Source of the DNA: Roseibacillus sp.
Lineage (GTDB): Bacteria; Verrucomicrobiota; Verrucomicrobiae; Verrucomicrobiales; Akkermansiaceae
NCBI GenBank assembly: GCA_002723015.1
Contig: PBNG01000037.1
Location: 1 to 26,515 of the forward strand
DNA: 26,515 nt
Direction of reading: 5' to 3'
The notes beneath the pieces were generated by a model. That model ran no database searches, was not told the origin of the DNA, and saw only the letters and a list, made by a program, of their open reading frames with translations. Below, piece after piece: positions 1 through 7,930 of the stretch (within the stretch, counting starts at the first letter, position 1; each line of letters begins with the position of its first letter). Made by a program: the position numbers and the translations under genes.

Positions 1-327
1 GATATTTCTAAACAATTAAGGCAAGCTCAAAAAGCTTCTAGTTCTTTTTATCCAAAAAAAATAAAGGCTGTAGACAGAGGAACTAGTGGCAGAGTGACTT
101 CGTTAAAAATTGAAGGCAAAACTGGCTCAGATATATTGCTCAACCTTGATGACATTCGACGTGTTTTTAGACAATTACCAAGCACATTATTTGTTGTTAA
201 AGAAATTAAAGAAGATAAATGGCTTTTTTCTGGTGGAGGTTTTGGTCACGGAGCCGGAATGTCTCAGTCTGGTGCTATAGAGTTGGCAAAAGGCGCCATT
301 AAACTGAATAGACTCCGGGAGAGATGA
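1..327 (+). CDS. SpoIID/LytB-domain protein, 3' fragment, truncated at a composition break
   Basis: The frame is open from base 1, so the 5' end lies outside the window; it stops at TGA 325-327. The translated piece holds the SpoIID/LytB signature GGGFGHGAGMSQSGA at about bases 229-273. SpoIID is known as a peptidoglycan lytic enzyme in sporulation, and homologues occur in non-sporulating bacteria including cyanobacteria. Family members normally continue with a Gly-rich turn and a segment ending in an HYYPGT-like motif. Here the protein instead ends in about ten unrelated residues (IKLNRLRER). Bases 1 to about 290 are strongly AT-rich with A/T-ending codons, unlike everything that follows. 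I infer that the last codons are accidental read-through across a junction near 285-315. Family assignment is fairly sure; membership in the same genome as the rest is doubtful. Confidence 0.7.
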   Translation, partial: DISKQLRQAQKASSSFYPKKIKAVDRGTSGRVTSLKIEGKTGSDILLNLDDIRRVFRQLPSTLFVVKEIKEDKWLFSGGGFGHGAGMSQSGAIELAKGAIKLNRLRER

Positions 328-1151
328 TAAAAAAACTACGTCAACTGGTACTCAAGAAAGTTAACTTCAGTCTGCGTAAAAATCTGAACGGACGCTGTTT
401 CCGGATTCCCATGCTGGCGGGGCTTGGAGGAGCGATGCGGCGGCATCACGAGCCTTGGATGCTGGAGAACCTGATACAAATTGCAGGGGAGGCCGGGGGG
501 GCCTTCGTTGATGTAGGAGTGAATCTCGGGCAGACCCTGCTGGCGGTGAAATCGATTGAGGATGACTGGGACTACGTAGGCTTTGAGCCTAATCCCTCGT
601 GCCTCTTTTATGTCATGAACCTGATTCAGCTCAACCAGCTGGAGCGATGTGTCATCTATCCTTTCGGAATCGCCGGATCAACCGGAACAGTGGATCTGCG
701 GTTGAAATCACTGACGGGCGGAGAGGGTAGCATCGTGCCTGGATTTAGGCCCGAGTCGGAATATAAGCGTCGCATAAAGGTGCCCGTGATGGGGCCGGAA
801 GACCTTCCGGCGGAACTGTCCGAAAAAGTAATTGGGGTTCTCAAGGTAGACGTGGAAGGCGGAGAACTGGAGGTCTTTGAAGCGATGCTTCCCCTGATCG
901 AGAAAAACAGGCCTGTCATTATCTCAGAGTTGCTACCCGTCTATGATGCTAGTACCGAGCGAGGCTCATTTCGCAAGAAACGGCAGGACACCCTGATCAG
1001 CATGATGGACAATCTCGGGTATTCCATAATTCGACTTCACCCTGATGGAAGGCGTGAGTTGCTGGATGAGATTAAGGTCCATGGAGACATGTCCCTGACA
1101 AATTATCTTTTTGTTCCCAGAGACCGAGGGGCCTCTTTTCTCTCCGAATGA
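324..1151 (+). CDS. FkbM-family SAM-dependent methyltransferase
   Basis: This 275-residue protein is a class I methyltransferase of the FkbM type, a family that O-methylates sugars or polyketides. The SAM-binding motif I is visible as FVDVGVNLGQT (about residues 61-71), followed by an acidic strand end at GFEPNP. The FkbM hallmark KVDVEGGELEVFE lies near residues 174-186, and a hydrophobic strand plus ISELLP follows. The ATG at 324 is preceded by a purine-rich GGGAGAG. The stop overlaps the start of the following sulfotransferase by 4 nt (ATGA at 1148-1151), indicating translational coupling. Its place at the head of a glycan locus suggests methylation of a sugar in the exopolysaccharide repeat unit; the acceptor cannot be read from sequence. 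The upstream flank is suspect because of the composition break just before it, so real upstream genes are unknown. Confidence 0.85.
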   Translation: MIKKLRQLVLKKVNFSLRKNLNGRCFRIPMLAGLGGAMRRHHEPWMLENLIQIAGEAGGAFVDVGVNLGQTLLAVKSIEDDWDYVGFEPNPSCLFYVMNLIQLNQLERCVIYPFGIAGSTGTVDLRLKSLTGGEGSIVPGFRPESEYKRRIKVPVMGPEDLPAELSEKVIGVLKVDVEGGELEVFEAMLPLIEKNRPVIISELLPVYDASTERGSFRKKRQDTLISMMDNLGYSIIRLHPDGRRELLDEIKVHGDMSLTNYLFVPRDRGASFLSE

Positions 1152-1870
1152 AGCCTCTCCGAGAAAGACTTCGCAGCGGCTCCCTCGAGGTCCGCTTTCA
1201 GATCAGTTGCCGGTGTCATCTGTGGCCGTTGATGATTCCGTTTGCTTGGAAAAGGAGAAGAAGGTTCCGAGCCAGGAGAGAGTCGCTACCGGAGGAAGCA
1301 AGCGTTTCGGGAGATCTTGATCTTGTGATCGATGGGTTTCCCGGCTCGGCCAATTCGTTTGCAACCCGGGCGTTCCGGGCCATGCAGGAGAGGAAAATTC
1401 TCGTGGGAAACCACTACCATAGCCCGGCAGAGACTGTTCGGGCGGCCCGAATGGGGATTCCGGTGCTGATGACCCTCAGGCAGCCCGCAGATTCCGTGAC
1501 TTCGATGGTCAGAAGGTGGCCGTTTGTGCCCTTTCAATCTGCCCTGAGATGGTACGTGATGTTTTATGAGGCGATTGAGCCTCACCTCGACCACATGATC
1601 CTGAGTGATTTCCCATTGACTACCAAAGATCTTCCGCGGGTTGTGGAGGGGCTCAATTCCAAGTTCGGCACCTCATTTGAAACGCAGCTTGCCCCGGGGC
1701 GGATGGCCGAATTTGAACCGCGATTAAGGCAGACGTCAGCGGAACAAGAGGAAGGCGATCGCCAGAAACGGGAAATTTCCGAATCCTACCTGCGTGAAAC
1801 CACGGCGTGTCGTCGTGAGGACGCGGAAGCAATGTATGAGCGCCTCATGCCCCGCGCCCTACGGGTCTGA
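1148..1870 (+). CDS. Sulfotransferase-like protein with an atypical PAPS loop
   Basis: This 240-residue protein begins with a very basic stretch (residues 34-44, many Arg), then a strand and loop DGFPGSANSFATRAF at 62-76. That loop sits where the PAPS 5'-phosphosulfate loop of sulfotransferases would be. A candidate 3'-phosphate-binding segment, TLRQPADSVTSMV with Arg111 and Ser116, follows at 109-121. Sulfotransferases move sulfate from PAPS to a sugar hydroxyl or amine. In the usual loop a Lys or Arg precedes Ser-Gly/Ala, but here that place is Gly (PGS). The protein may therefore bind PAPS differently, bind another ligand, or be weakly active. It overlaps the FkbM gene by 4 nt and is followed by 107 nt without a clear gene. 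The role proposed, sulfation of the polysaccharide, is an inference from context. Confidence 0.65.
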   Translation: MKPLRERLRSGSLEVRFQISCRCHLWPLMIPFAWKRRRRFRARRESLPEEASVSGDLDLVIDGFPGSANSFATRAFRAMQERKILVGNHYHSPAETVRAARMGIPVLMTLRQPADSVTSMVRRWPFVPFQSALRWYVMFYEAIEPHLDHMILSDFPLTTKDLPRVVEGLNSKFGTSFETQLAPGRMAEFEPRLRQTSAEQEEGDRQKREISESYLRETTACRREDAEAMYERLMPRALRV

Positions 1871-1977
1871 ATTGTGTGGAACCGGAAAGAAAGGTGTGGG
1901 ACTCTCTCCCTGCCCCAAATGGCGCGGCCTGAATCGTCAGGGTCGTGCCAGCAGCTCTGACCAACTGATACCGTTTG

Positions 1978-3525
1978 ATGGGAACTATCCGCATAGGACC
2001 AATTGTCCTGATGATCTCGATGATGGCCCTTGGCCTGTTCGTGGTCATGACCATCCTGACTGGAACCGGAAACGTCATCGGGACGACCTACCGTTTTCTC
2101 TGGATACCGGCCCTGATTCTCGGGTGTGTTGCTCCTCGTGCATCGATCTACGCCCTGGCAGTCTTTGCGGTGTTCCTGGATCTGCCCAAGAAGCTTCTCG
2201 TGACAGCCAACGTGCTCCACATGGATTTCCGGGACGTTTATTTCATTCTGGCGATTCCCCCGGTCATGTTGCTGGGCGTGGTCATCCATTATCTTTCCGG
2301 ATTTGCCCTCCGGGTGCGGCCGATGACGCGCAGGGATACCACGCTTATGAGTGTTGCAATTCTGCTCGTCGGGGTAACCGCCGCTATGGCTCTGGCCCGC
2401 TCCGGGATAGGGATGCAGGCCCTCAAGCCACTTGCTAACAGCTCGGCCTACTACGGGCTGATTTTTGTGTTACCGCTGGCCTTGCCTGGAGTTGTGGACG
2501 TCCAGAAATTCTTCAGATTCGTCCTCATTCTTATGGTGCCAGCAGCGTTCCATGCTCTTGGGCACTTCTTCTTCGGCCTCTTTGATTTCGAGCATGATTA
2601 CATGCACTCCGGATTTTCCATTAACTTGAAATACCTTCTCTGGGGAGAGGGAATTTTTGGTCCTTTCTCCGCGCAGGGGCCCCTTTCGACCTCGATGTCC
2701 ATTTGTGCTGCAATCTGTTTGTCCCCGTTCTTATTTCGTGGGCGAGTGCCGCGGGACTACCGACTTTTTCCGATGGTCGTGATGGTGCTTCTCTTCCTGC
2801 TCTTTGCAACCACAGCGGTTCTTTCCCTGAAGCGGGGGCCCCTTCTCATCATTCCGGGAGTGATTTTCGGGCTGGTGGTTCTGCGGAGCCGGATCCTGAC
2901 TCTGGCGACCTATGGTCTCGTAGCGACCGTGCTGGCGCTCCTTGTCGTCATCGGGGATGACATCTCGGATAATCTCCCTGGATGGCAAAGCGCTCTTTAC
3001 GACCTGTTTGGAAGTTCGGGGGCAAAGGCAGATCTATTGCGGGTTCGCACCTTCCACGTCCGCCTCATGGAATTCCATATGATGTCGGAAGCGGGCAACT
3101 GGGCTCCTTTTGGGGCCGACATCGCCCAAGGGGAAGACGGTTACCGGGCGCACGTGCTACCGGTACGTCTCATCCTGCAATATGGCTATGTGCCTATTGG
3201 TGCTGCCTTCGCGGTCCTGATCCCATCGTTATTTTTCCTGCATCGTCGTCTAATTCGGATGTCTAAAGGGGCTTCCTATGATGTGTTTCTGCTGCGCCTG
3301 GTTGCTTCCCTGGCGTTCTCCATTCTGGGGGCGTCAGTTCTTGGGGTTCTTTCACTGGCAGCCTATCCGAACCCCTTCTTCTTCGGGGTTTTCCTCGGTG
3401 TGGCGGCACTGGGTCTCACCCGGGAGCGACAGGGCCGCGAGGAGGCGGCCCTGATTTCCGGGAGAGAGTCTGGCCAAGTGACGATTCTCAGCCCCGGTGG
3501 TGTTCGGGAGGCCCAACCTCAGTAG
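1978..3525 (+). CDS. Polytopic O-antigen polymerase/ligase-like protein (Wzy-like)
   Basis: This protein of about 515 residues is almost wholly hydrophobic, with roughly ten predicted membrane segments. A larger external loop spans approximately residues 330-400 and contains the patch LLRVRTFHVRLMEF. The sequence TTAVLSLKRGPLLIIPGVI resembles the Ser/Arg-containing helix start seen in O-antigen ligase and polymerase proteins. Such proteins polymerise or transfer undecaprenyl-linked glycans at the periplasmic face. The start is taken as ATG 1978; a TTG immediately upstream at 1975 is the alternative, and an in-frame TGA at 1966 rules out more extension. No strong ribosome-binding site is visible. 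The C-terminal 40 residues are soluble and charged. It lies between a sulfotransferase and glycosyltransferases. This is the first of two Wzy-like proteins in the locus. General class is likely; polymerase versus ligase is unresolved. Confidence 0.7.
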   Translation: MGTIRIGPIVLMISMMALGLFVVMTILTGTGNVIGTTYRFLWIPALILGCVAPRASIYALAVFAVFLDLPKKLLVTANVLHMDFRDVYFILAIPPVMLLGVVIHYLSGFALRVRPMTRRDTTLMSVAILLVGVTAAMALARSGIGMQALKPLANSSAYYGLIFVLPLALPGVVDVQKFFRFVLILMVPAAFHALGHFFFGLFDFEHDYMHSGFSINLKYLLWGEGIFGPFSAQGPLSTSMSICAAICLSPFLFRGRVPRDYRLFPMVVMVLLFLLFATTAVLSLKRGPLLIIPGVIFGLVVLRSRILTLATYGLVATVLALLVVIGDDISDNLPGWQSALYDLFGSSGAKADLLRVRTFHVRLMEFHMMSEAGNWAPFGADIAQGEDGYRAHVLPVRLILQYGYVPIGAAFAVLIPSLFFLHRRLIRMSKGASYDVFLLRLVASLAFSILGASVLGVLSLAAYPNPFFFGVFLGVAALGLTRERQGREEAALISGRESGQVTILSPGGVREAQPQ

Positions 3526-3566
3526 AGGCCTCTGCGCTTCCATCCGTTGGTCTCTCCGGGCACCCG

Positions 3567-4670
3567 TTGCAAATCCTGATGCTCATGTCATCCGTTCTGT
3601 GGATTCCCACCCCTCCATCGTTTGGGAGCGTGAGCATGCAGCGCTATTTCGGGGTTCTTCATGCGGTGGTCTGTAAGCAGGCTCTGGAGGAGCTCAGGGG
3701 ATTCGAGATCACACCTCTGGTTCCATATGAGGGACTGATGGCCGCTTCCCCTTCCAGGATTGTCCGGGCTCTGGACAAGTGGGCGCTCTACCGCTGGCGT
3801 GTCCGTCAGGCAGGGAGTTACGACGTGGTGCATGGGCTCTCTCATGGCCTTGGGCATCTCCTCTGCCACCTCCGGGGTTCCCCGCGGACTCTCGCCACGG
3901 TTCACGACCTTATTCCCCTTCGGTTTCCGGGAGAGCTGACCAGAGCCCAGGTGGCCCGCGTCCGCAGACAAACCGATCGACTGAGTCGCTTTGACCTTCT
4001 CACCACGGTCTCCGAATTTACCGCGGGGGAAGTGATGGAGCTAACGGGAATCCCGCGGGAAAGGATCCGAGTGGTGGAGAATGGGATCGACCAGGAGATC
4101 TTCCGGACTCCCGTTGATCTTCCTGCGGCCTTTGCAAGACTCTCCGACCGGCCCTATGTCCTCAGTGTCGGAAGTGCAATTCCGCGCAAGAATCTTGAGA
4201 TCCTGCCAGAGGTGTTCGCGGCATTTCTGGCGGAGGAGCCAGATTTTGTTCTGGTGCGGGCCGGGGCGAACCTGCCCCCGGAACTGCGGGAGAGGTTCTG
4301 CCGCCTGTGTGGTGAGAACCACCTGATCGAGCTGGGCAGGATTCCGGATGAGATTCTCGTGCCTGCCTATCAACACGCGGCTCTCTTCTTTTTTCCCTCT
4401 CTTTACGAGGGTTTTGGATTGCCCGTCATCGAGGCAATGGCGGCCGGGACGCCCGTGGTCTGCAGTAATGCCACAAGCCTTCCCGAGGTTGGGAAAGATG
4501 CCGCCTTGTATTTTGATCCGTCCGATCCGGCCGAGGGTGCTGCGGCCCTCCTTGAGGCGCTCTCCCGCGAGGCTGAGCTTGTCAGAAGGGGATTGGAGCA
4601 CAGTCGCAGTTACAGTTGGGACCGCACCATGAGGGGCCATCTCGCCTGTTACCGGGAGCTTCTTGCCTGA
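3567..4670 (+). CDS. Glycosyltransferase family 4 (GT-B fold)
   Basis: This 367-residue cytoplasmic enzyme transfers a sugar from an activated donor to a growing lipid-linked glycan. The C-terminal donor-binding half is typical of GT4. YVLSVGSAIPRKNLEIL (about residues 198-214) holds the phosphate-contacting Arg-Lys. The E-x7-E motif is in YEGFGLPVIEAMAAGTPVV (about residues 282-300), followed by SLPEV. The N-terminal half carries TVHDLIP and TVSEFTAGEV, as in mannosyl- and rhamnosyltransferase relatives. The start is TTG 3567, giving the usual MQILML-like first strand; ATG 3579 or 3585 would trim that strand. It stands 41 nt after the Wzy-like gene and 74 nt before the next glycosyltransferase. 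Donor and acceptor are not predictable. Confidence 0.88.
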   Translation: MQILMLMSSVLWIPTPPSFGSVSMQRYFGVLHAVVCKQALEELRGFEITPLVPYEGLMAASPSRIVRALDKWALYRWRVRQAGSYDVVHGLSHGLGHLLCHLRGSPRTLATVHDLIPLRFPGELTRAQVARVRRQTDRLSRFDLLTTVSEFTAGEVMELTGIPRERIRVVENGIDQEIFRTPVDLPAAFARLSDRPYVLSVGSAIPRKNLEILPEVFAAFLAEEPDFVLVRAGANLPPELRERFCRLCGENHLIELGRIPDEILVPAYQHAALFFFPSLYEGFGLPVIEAMAAGTPVVCSNATSLPEVGKDAALYFDPSDPAEGAAALLEALSREAELVRRGLEHSRSYSWDRTMRGHLACYRELLA

Positions 4671-4744
4671 GGGTAATGCCGGGGCACAGGGGCCTGATGG
4701 CAGAAAAGCCCTGATGTCAGCTTTGAAAGAGAGAAACACTGGTC

Positions 4745-5950
4745 GTGAGAAAAGTTCTACAGGTATTCAATCGCTACCGGCAGCGGGGGGGTGAAGAGAA
4801 ATCGGCAGAGAGGATTTTCCGGCACGCCGGGAAGGCGTTTGAGGTTGACCGGCTATGGTGGGACAGCCGCGACTGGGATAAGCCCGGCGGCCCCGGGAAG
4901 CTGGGGCAGGTCCGGAGAATGTTTTGTAATGAGGATACTGCCACAGCCCTGAGAGAACGTATTGAGAAGTTCGAGCCGGATCTTCTGCTTTGTCACAATC
5001 TGTATCCGGTTGGCTCCCCTTCGGTCTACCGGGAAGCCTTGGCGGCTGGAGTTCCGGTTATCCAGTATGTTCATAATTTCCGCCCCTTTTCGGTTGGGGG
5101 CAGCTTGTGGACCGGGAGACGGGTTGCAGAGGAGAGCCTGGAGGGGAATTACTGGGCGGAAATCAGGGCAGGCTCATGGCAGGGTTCGATTCTCAAGTCA
5201 GGTCTGTTTGCGCTGGCCTTAAAGCGGTTGCATAAAAGTGGCTGGCTGGAGGCTATCAAGGGATGGATAGGAATTTCCGATTTCATGCGCGATGCTCTGC
5301 TCCGTGCGGGGCTTCCTGACGAAAAGGTGTTTGCGTTACGGCACTCGTGGGATTGCCGGGAAGAGGAGCCAGAGGATAGGGATGAGGGATACTACCTGTA
5401 TCTTGCAAGGCTGGTCAGGGAGAAGGGGGTTCGGACCTTGCTGGAATCATGGGAGAGACTGGAGAGAACCATGGGCGACTCTACGCCCGTGTTGAAGATT
5501 GGTGGGACCGGGGTTGAGGAGCACATGGTGCGGGCGGCTGCTTCAAGGAGTAAAAAGGTGCAATACCTGGGTTATGTTGATGGAAGTAACAAGGATGATC
5601 TGGTGGCAGGATGTCGCGCGATGCTGGCTCCTTCGGTGTGGTGGGAGCCGCTTGGTCTGGTGACCTATGAGGCTTATGATCATGGGAAACCAATGCTCGC
5701 ATCAGCCTCAGGGGGGTTGACCGAAACCGTTGAACACGGAGTGACCGGGATGCTGTATGAAAGCGCAAATCCTGCTGCGATCGCGGAAGCTGTGGAAACG
5801 ATGGAGACCATGAGCCGCGGGCAAAGATGCAAGATGGGTCTGGCGGGCCGGGAATGGCTCAAGCGAGAGGCAGACCCCGAGCTTTGGAAGCGGAGTTTTG
5901 AGAGCATCGTCAGTCGCTTGGCAGTTCGAAAAGAAGGAGCGAAAACCTAG
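4745..5950 (+). CDS. Glycosyltransferase family 4
   Basis: This 401-residue protein starts at GTG 4745 with VRKVLQVFNRYRQRGGEEKS, an N-terminus typical of GT4 enzymes: a first strand, then a Gly-rich acceptor loop. The C-terminal domain shows YLYLARLVREKGVRTLLESW and LKIGGTG. The donor-site segment is WWEPLGLVTYEAYDHGKPMLA, in which the E-x7-E pattern is kept (E of WEP to E of YEA), followed by SGGLTETV. A purine-rich GAAAGAGAGAAA precedes the start. It is the second cytoplasmic GT4 in the locus and probably adds another residue of the repeat unit. It differs clearly in sequence from the preceding GT4, so a recent duplication is unlikely. It is followed after 35 nt by a sulfotransferase. Confidence 0.88.
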   Translation: MRKVLQVFNRYRQRGGEEKSAERIFRHAGKAFEVDRLWWDSRDWDKPGGPGKLGQVRRMFCNEDTATALRERIEKFEPDLLLCHNLYPVGSPSVYREALAAGVPVIQYVHNFRPFSVGGSLWTGRRVAEESLEGNYWAEIRAGSWQGSILKSGLFALALKRLHKSGWLEAIKGWIGISDFMRDALLRAGLPDEKVFALRHSWDCREEEPEDRDEGYYLYLARLVREKGVRTLLESWERLERTMGDSTPVLKIGGTGVEEHMVRAAASRSKKVQYLGYVDGSNKDDLVAGCRAMLAPSVWWEPLGLVTYEAYDHGKPMLASASGGLTETVEHGVTGMLYESANPAAIAEAVETMETMSRGQRCKMGLAGREWLKREADPELWKRSFESIVSRLAVRKEGAKT

Positions 5951-5985
5951 TGTCGTGGTGTCCACAAAAGGGACTTCCCTGAATC

Positions 5986-6855
5986 ATGAGTAAGTCAATT
6001 AGCATTTCACGTCGCGCCCGGATCTGGGCCATGAAGCAGTTTCCAGAAACATACGTGAGGCTTTCCCGGGCTTATAACTCCCGGCTCTGGAAGAGTGAGC
6101 GACAAGGCCTTGAAGGTGGCATCCGCCCGGAAGGGGCACCGAGTGTGTTATTTTACAGTTATTACCGGTGTGGTTCGATGTTTCTCTCAAGAGCTCTGCG
6201 CGACCTCGCTCTGGCCAACGGGCTCCAGCATCTCGATTATTGCAGTTATTTCGTCAAGGTTCATCCAGAGCAAGGGTCGAAGCTGTTCGACAAAGAGATT
6301 CTCTCCCGGGCTTTTCACCCCAAGGGATGTTATTATGGAACCCTGCGGAGGGCTTATCCGATACCCTCACATCAACTTTATCGCTCCGTTCTCCTGCTAA
6401 GAGATCCCCGGGATTGTCTGGTCTCCCACTATTATTCGGTTCGTGATTCGCACACCCTGAACAACCTTGGAAATCTAACAGCCCGCAGGGAGGCGCTCGA
6501 AATTGATATCGACCAGTGGGTCATCCGGCATGCTGGCCAGTACGCGGAGGATTTCCGTCAGTTCCATGATCAGCTTGTCGGGAAGCCCGGAGTCTTGTTT
6601 CTTCGCTACGAGGAGATGGTTACAGCCTTTCCGGAATTTATCCTGAAGATTGCTGAACATGCCGGGTTGCATCAGAAAACACAGGTTATTGACCGTATTG
6701 TTAAACAGGCGGATTTCGAGGTTTCGGGCGAAAATATCCTTTCGCACAAAAGATCGGTTAAACCCGGCAACCACCTGAAGAAGCTTAAGCGCGCTACGGT
6801 GGATGAGCTCAATGAGGCCCTCTCCGGAATCTTAGAGCTTTTTGATTACCGGTGA
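5986..6855 (+). CDS. Sulfotransferase domain protein
   Basis: This 289-residue protein has a recognisable PAPS-dependent sulfotransferase layout. The 5'-phosphosulfate loop is PSVLFYSYYRCGSMFLSRAL at residues 52-71, with Arg61-Cys-Gly-Ser in place of the usual RSGS/T. The 3'-phosphate-binding segment SVLLLRDPRDCLVSHYYS is at residues 134-151, with Arg139 and Ser147. A later FLRYEEM and a C-terminal basic segment (SHKRSVKPGNHLKKL) fit the family, where the latter often helps bind PAPS. It would transfer sulfate from PAPS to a hydroxyl group, here most plausibly on the polysaccharide. It is not closely similar to the sulfotransferase-like protein at 1148-1870, so the two may modify different positions. 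No PAPS-synthesis genes are in the window. Stop TGA 6853-6855; a 64-nt gap precedes the exosortase. Confidence 0.82.
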   Translation: MSKSISISRRARIWAMKQFPETYVRLSRAYNSRLWKSERQGLEGGIRPEGAPSVLFYSYYRCGSMFLSRALRDLALANGLQHLDYCSYFVKVHPEQGSKLFDKEILSRAFHPKGCYYGTLRRAYPIPSHQLYRSVLLLRDPRDCLVSHYYSVRDSHTLNNLGNLTARREALEIDIDQWVIRHAGQYAEDFRQFHDQLVGKPGVLFLRYEEMVTAFPEFILKIAEHAGLHQKTQVIDRIVKQADFEVSGENILSHKRSVKPGNHLKKLKRATVDELNEALSGILELFDYR

Positions 6856-6919
6856 ATAGCTTCCTCTGCCACTGATTTCTTGCCAGCCATGGCCGTTCCG
6901 TCTTGGGTATGCCCCTCTC

Positions 6920-7930
6920 ATGAGCAGTAGTCATAGTCTCTTTGACAAAGGACATCGTGTTCCGTTTGCGATCATGCTCTTTTGCGCGGTCGCTGTGATG
7001 GGCTACCTCTACTTCGGGTTTGGCTATTCCACGGGATACATGTTCGAGAGATCGACGCTGTGGAGCAACATGCGGCAGGGATACAGGATGGAGCAGGCAG
7101 AGTGGGCCTTTGGATACTTTGTGCCGCCAGTGGTGCTGATTCTTTTTCACGTCACAAGAAAACGGTTCGCAGATATCATCCCTCGGCCCAGTTATCTCGG
7201 GCTGGTGGTTCTGGCGCTCGCCTGCTTTGTGTATTTTGGTGGATACAAGGCCAATGAAAAATATGTCGGTTACTTTGCCGGCCAGCTCTTTGTGGCAGGC
7301 TTTGCCCTCTGGTTCCTCGGGGTTGATTTTTTCAAGCGCGCCTTGTGGTTGTGGATTCTCTTCGGACTGACTTGGCCGCTGGTATTTTTAATCGAGCCGA
7401 TTGCCAGTCCTCTTCAGTTACTCATGACCAAGCTGACAGAGGGCTATCTCAAGCTCACCGGCGTCGATGTCATTCGCTCGGGAACGTCTCTTTATTCTCC
7501 GCCTACGGAAACCATGGAGGCTGGGGAGAGGTTTTCTCTTGGAATAGCAGTGGCATGCTCGGGTCTCCGGTCCCTTTTTGCCCTCGGCATGGTAAGTCTT
7601 CTCTATGGGTATATTTCCCTGAGGAAAGGATGGCATCGACTCCTGCTCGCGGCTTGTGCAGTTCCCTTTGCGATTTTCGGGAACCTCGTAAGAATGCTTC
7701 TCCTTTATTATGGAACCATCTGGGTCTCAAAGGAGTTTGCGATTGGTTCTGATGATCACCCCTCGGCCTTTCACACGGGAGCAGGAATCGCGGTCTTTAT
7801 CGTGGCGCTCCTGTGCATGCTGGTTCTGGTAGAAGTTCTCAACCGGGGGCTCAAGTCGTTAGGTAGAAAACGCGTTCGGTCTCGTGTTGTAGGGTTGGAA
7901 GAGCAAATCCCGGAGGATACATCGGAATGA
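6920..7930 (+). CDS. Exosortase (EpsH/Xrt family) integral membrane transpeptidase
   Basis: This 336-residue membrane protein has about eight hydrophobic segments and the three exosortase signatures. Catalytic Cys213 is in VACSGLRSL, Arg258 is in the N-x-x-R pattern of FGNLVRML, and His285 is in AFHTGAGIAVF. Exosortases cleave C-terminal PEP-CTERM-like signals from surface proteins after export and are usually encoded with exopolysaccharide genes, as here. All active-site residues are present, so it should be functional. Subtype cannot be assigned from reading alone. The stop overlaps the ATG of the EpsI-domain gene by 4 nt (7927-7930), so the pair is probably co-translated. No protein with a recognisable C-terminal sorting signal is encoded in the window, so its substrates must lie elsewhere. 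An in-frame soluble tail of about 30 residues (rich in Arg, Glu) follows the last helix. Confidence 0.9.
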   Translation: MSSSHSLFDKGHRVPFAIMLFCAVAVMGYLYFGFGYSTGYMFERSTLWSNMRQGYRMEQAEWAFGYFVPPVVLILFHVTRKRFADIIPRPSYLGLVVLALACFVYFGGYKANEKYVGYFAGQLFVAGFALWFLGVDFFKRALWLWILFGLTWPLVFLIEPIASPLQLLMTKLTEGYLKLTGVDVIRSGTSLYSPPTETMEAGERFSLGIAVACSGLRSLFALGMVSLLYGYISLRKGWHRLLLAACAVPFAIFGNLVRMLLLYYGTIWVSKEFAIGSDDHPSAFHTGAGIAVFIVALLCMLVLVEVLNRGLKSLGRKRVRSRVVGLEEQIPEDTSE

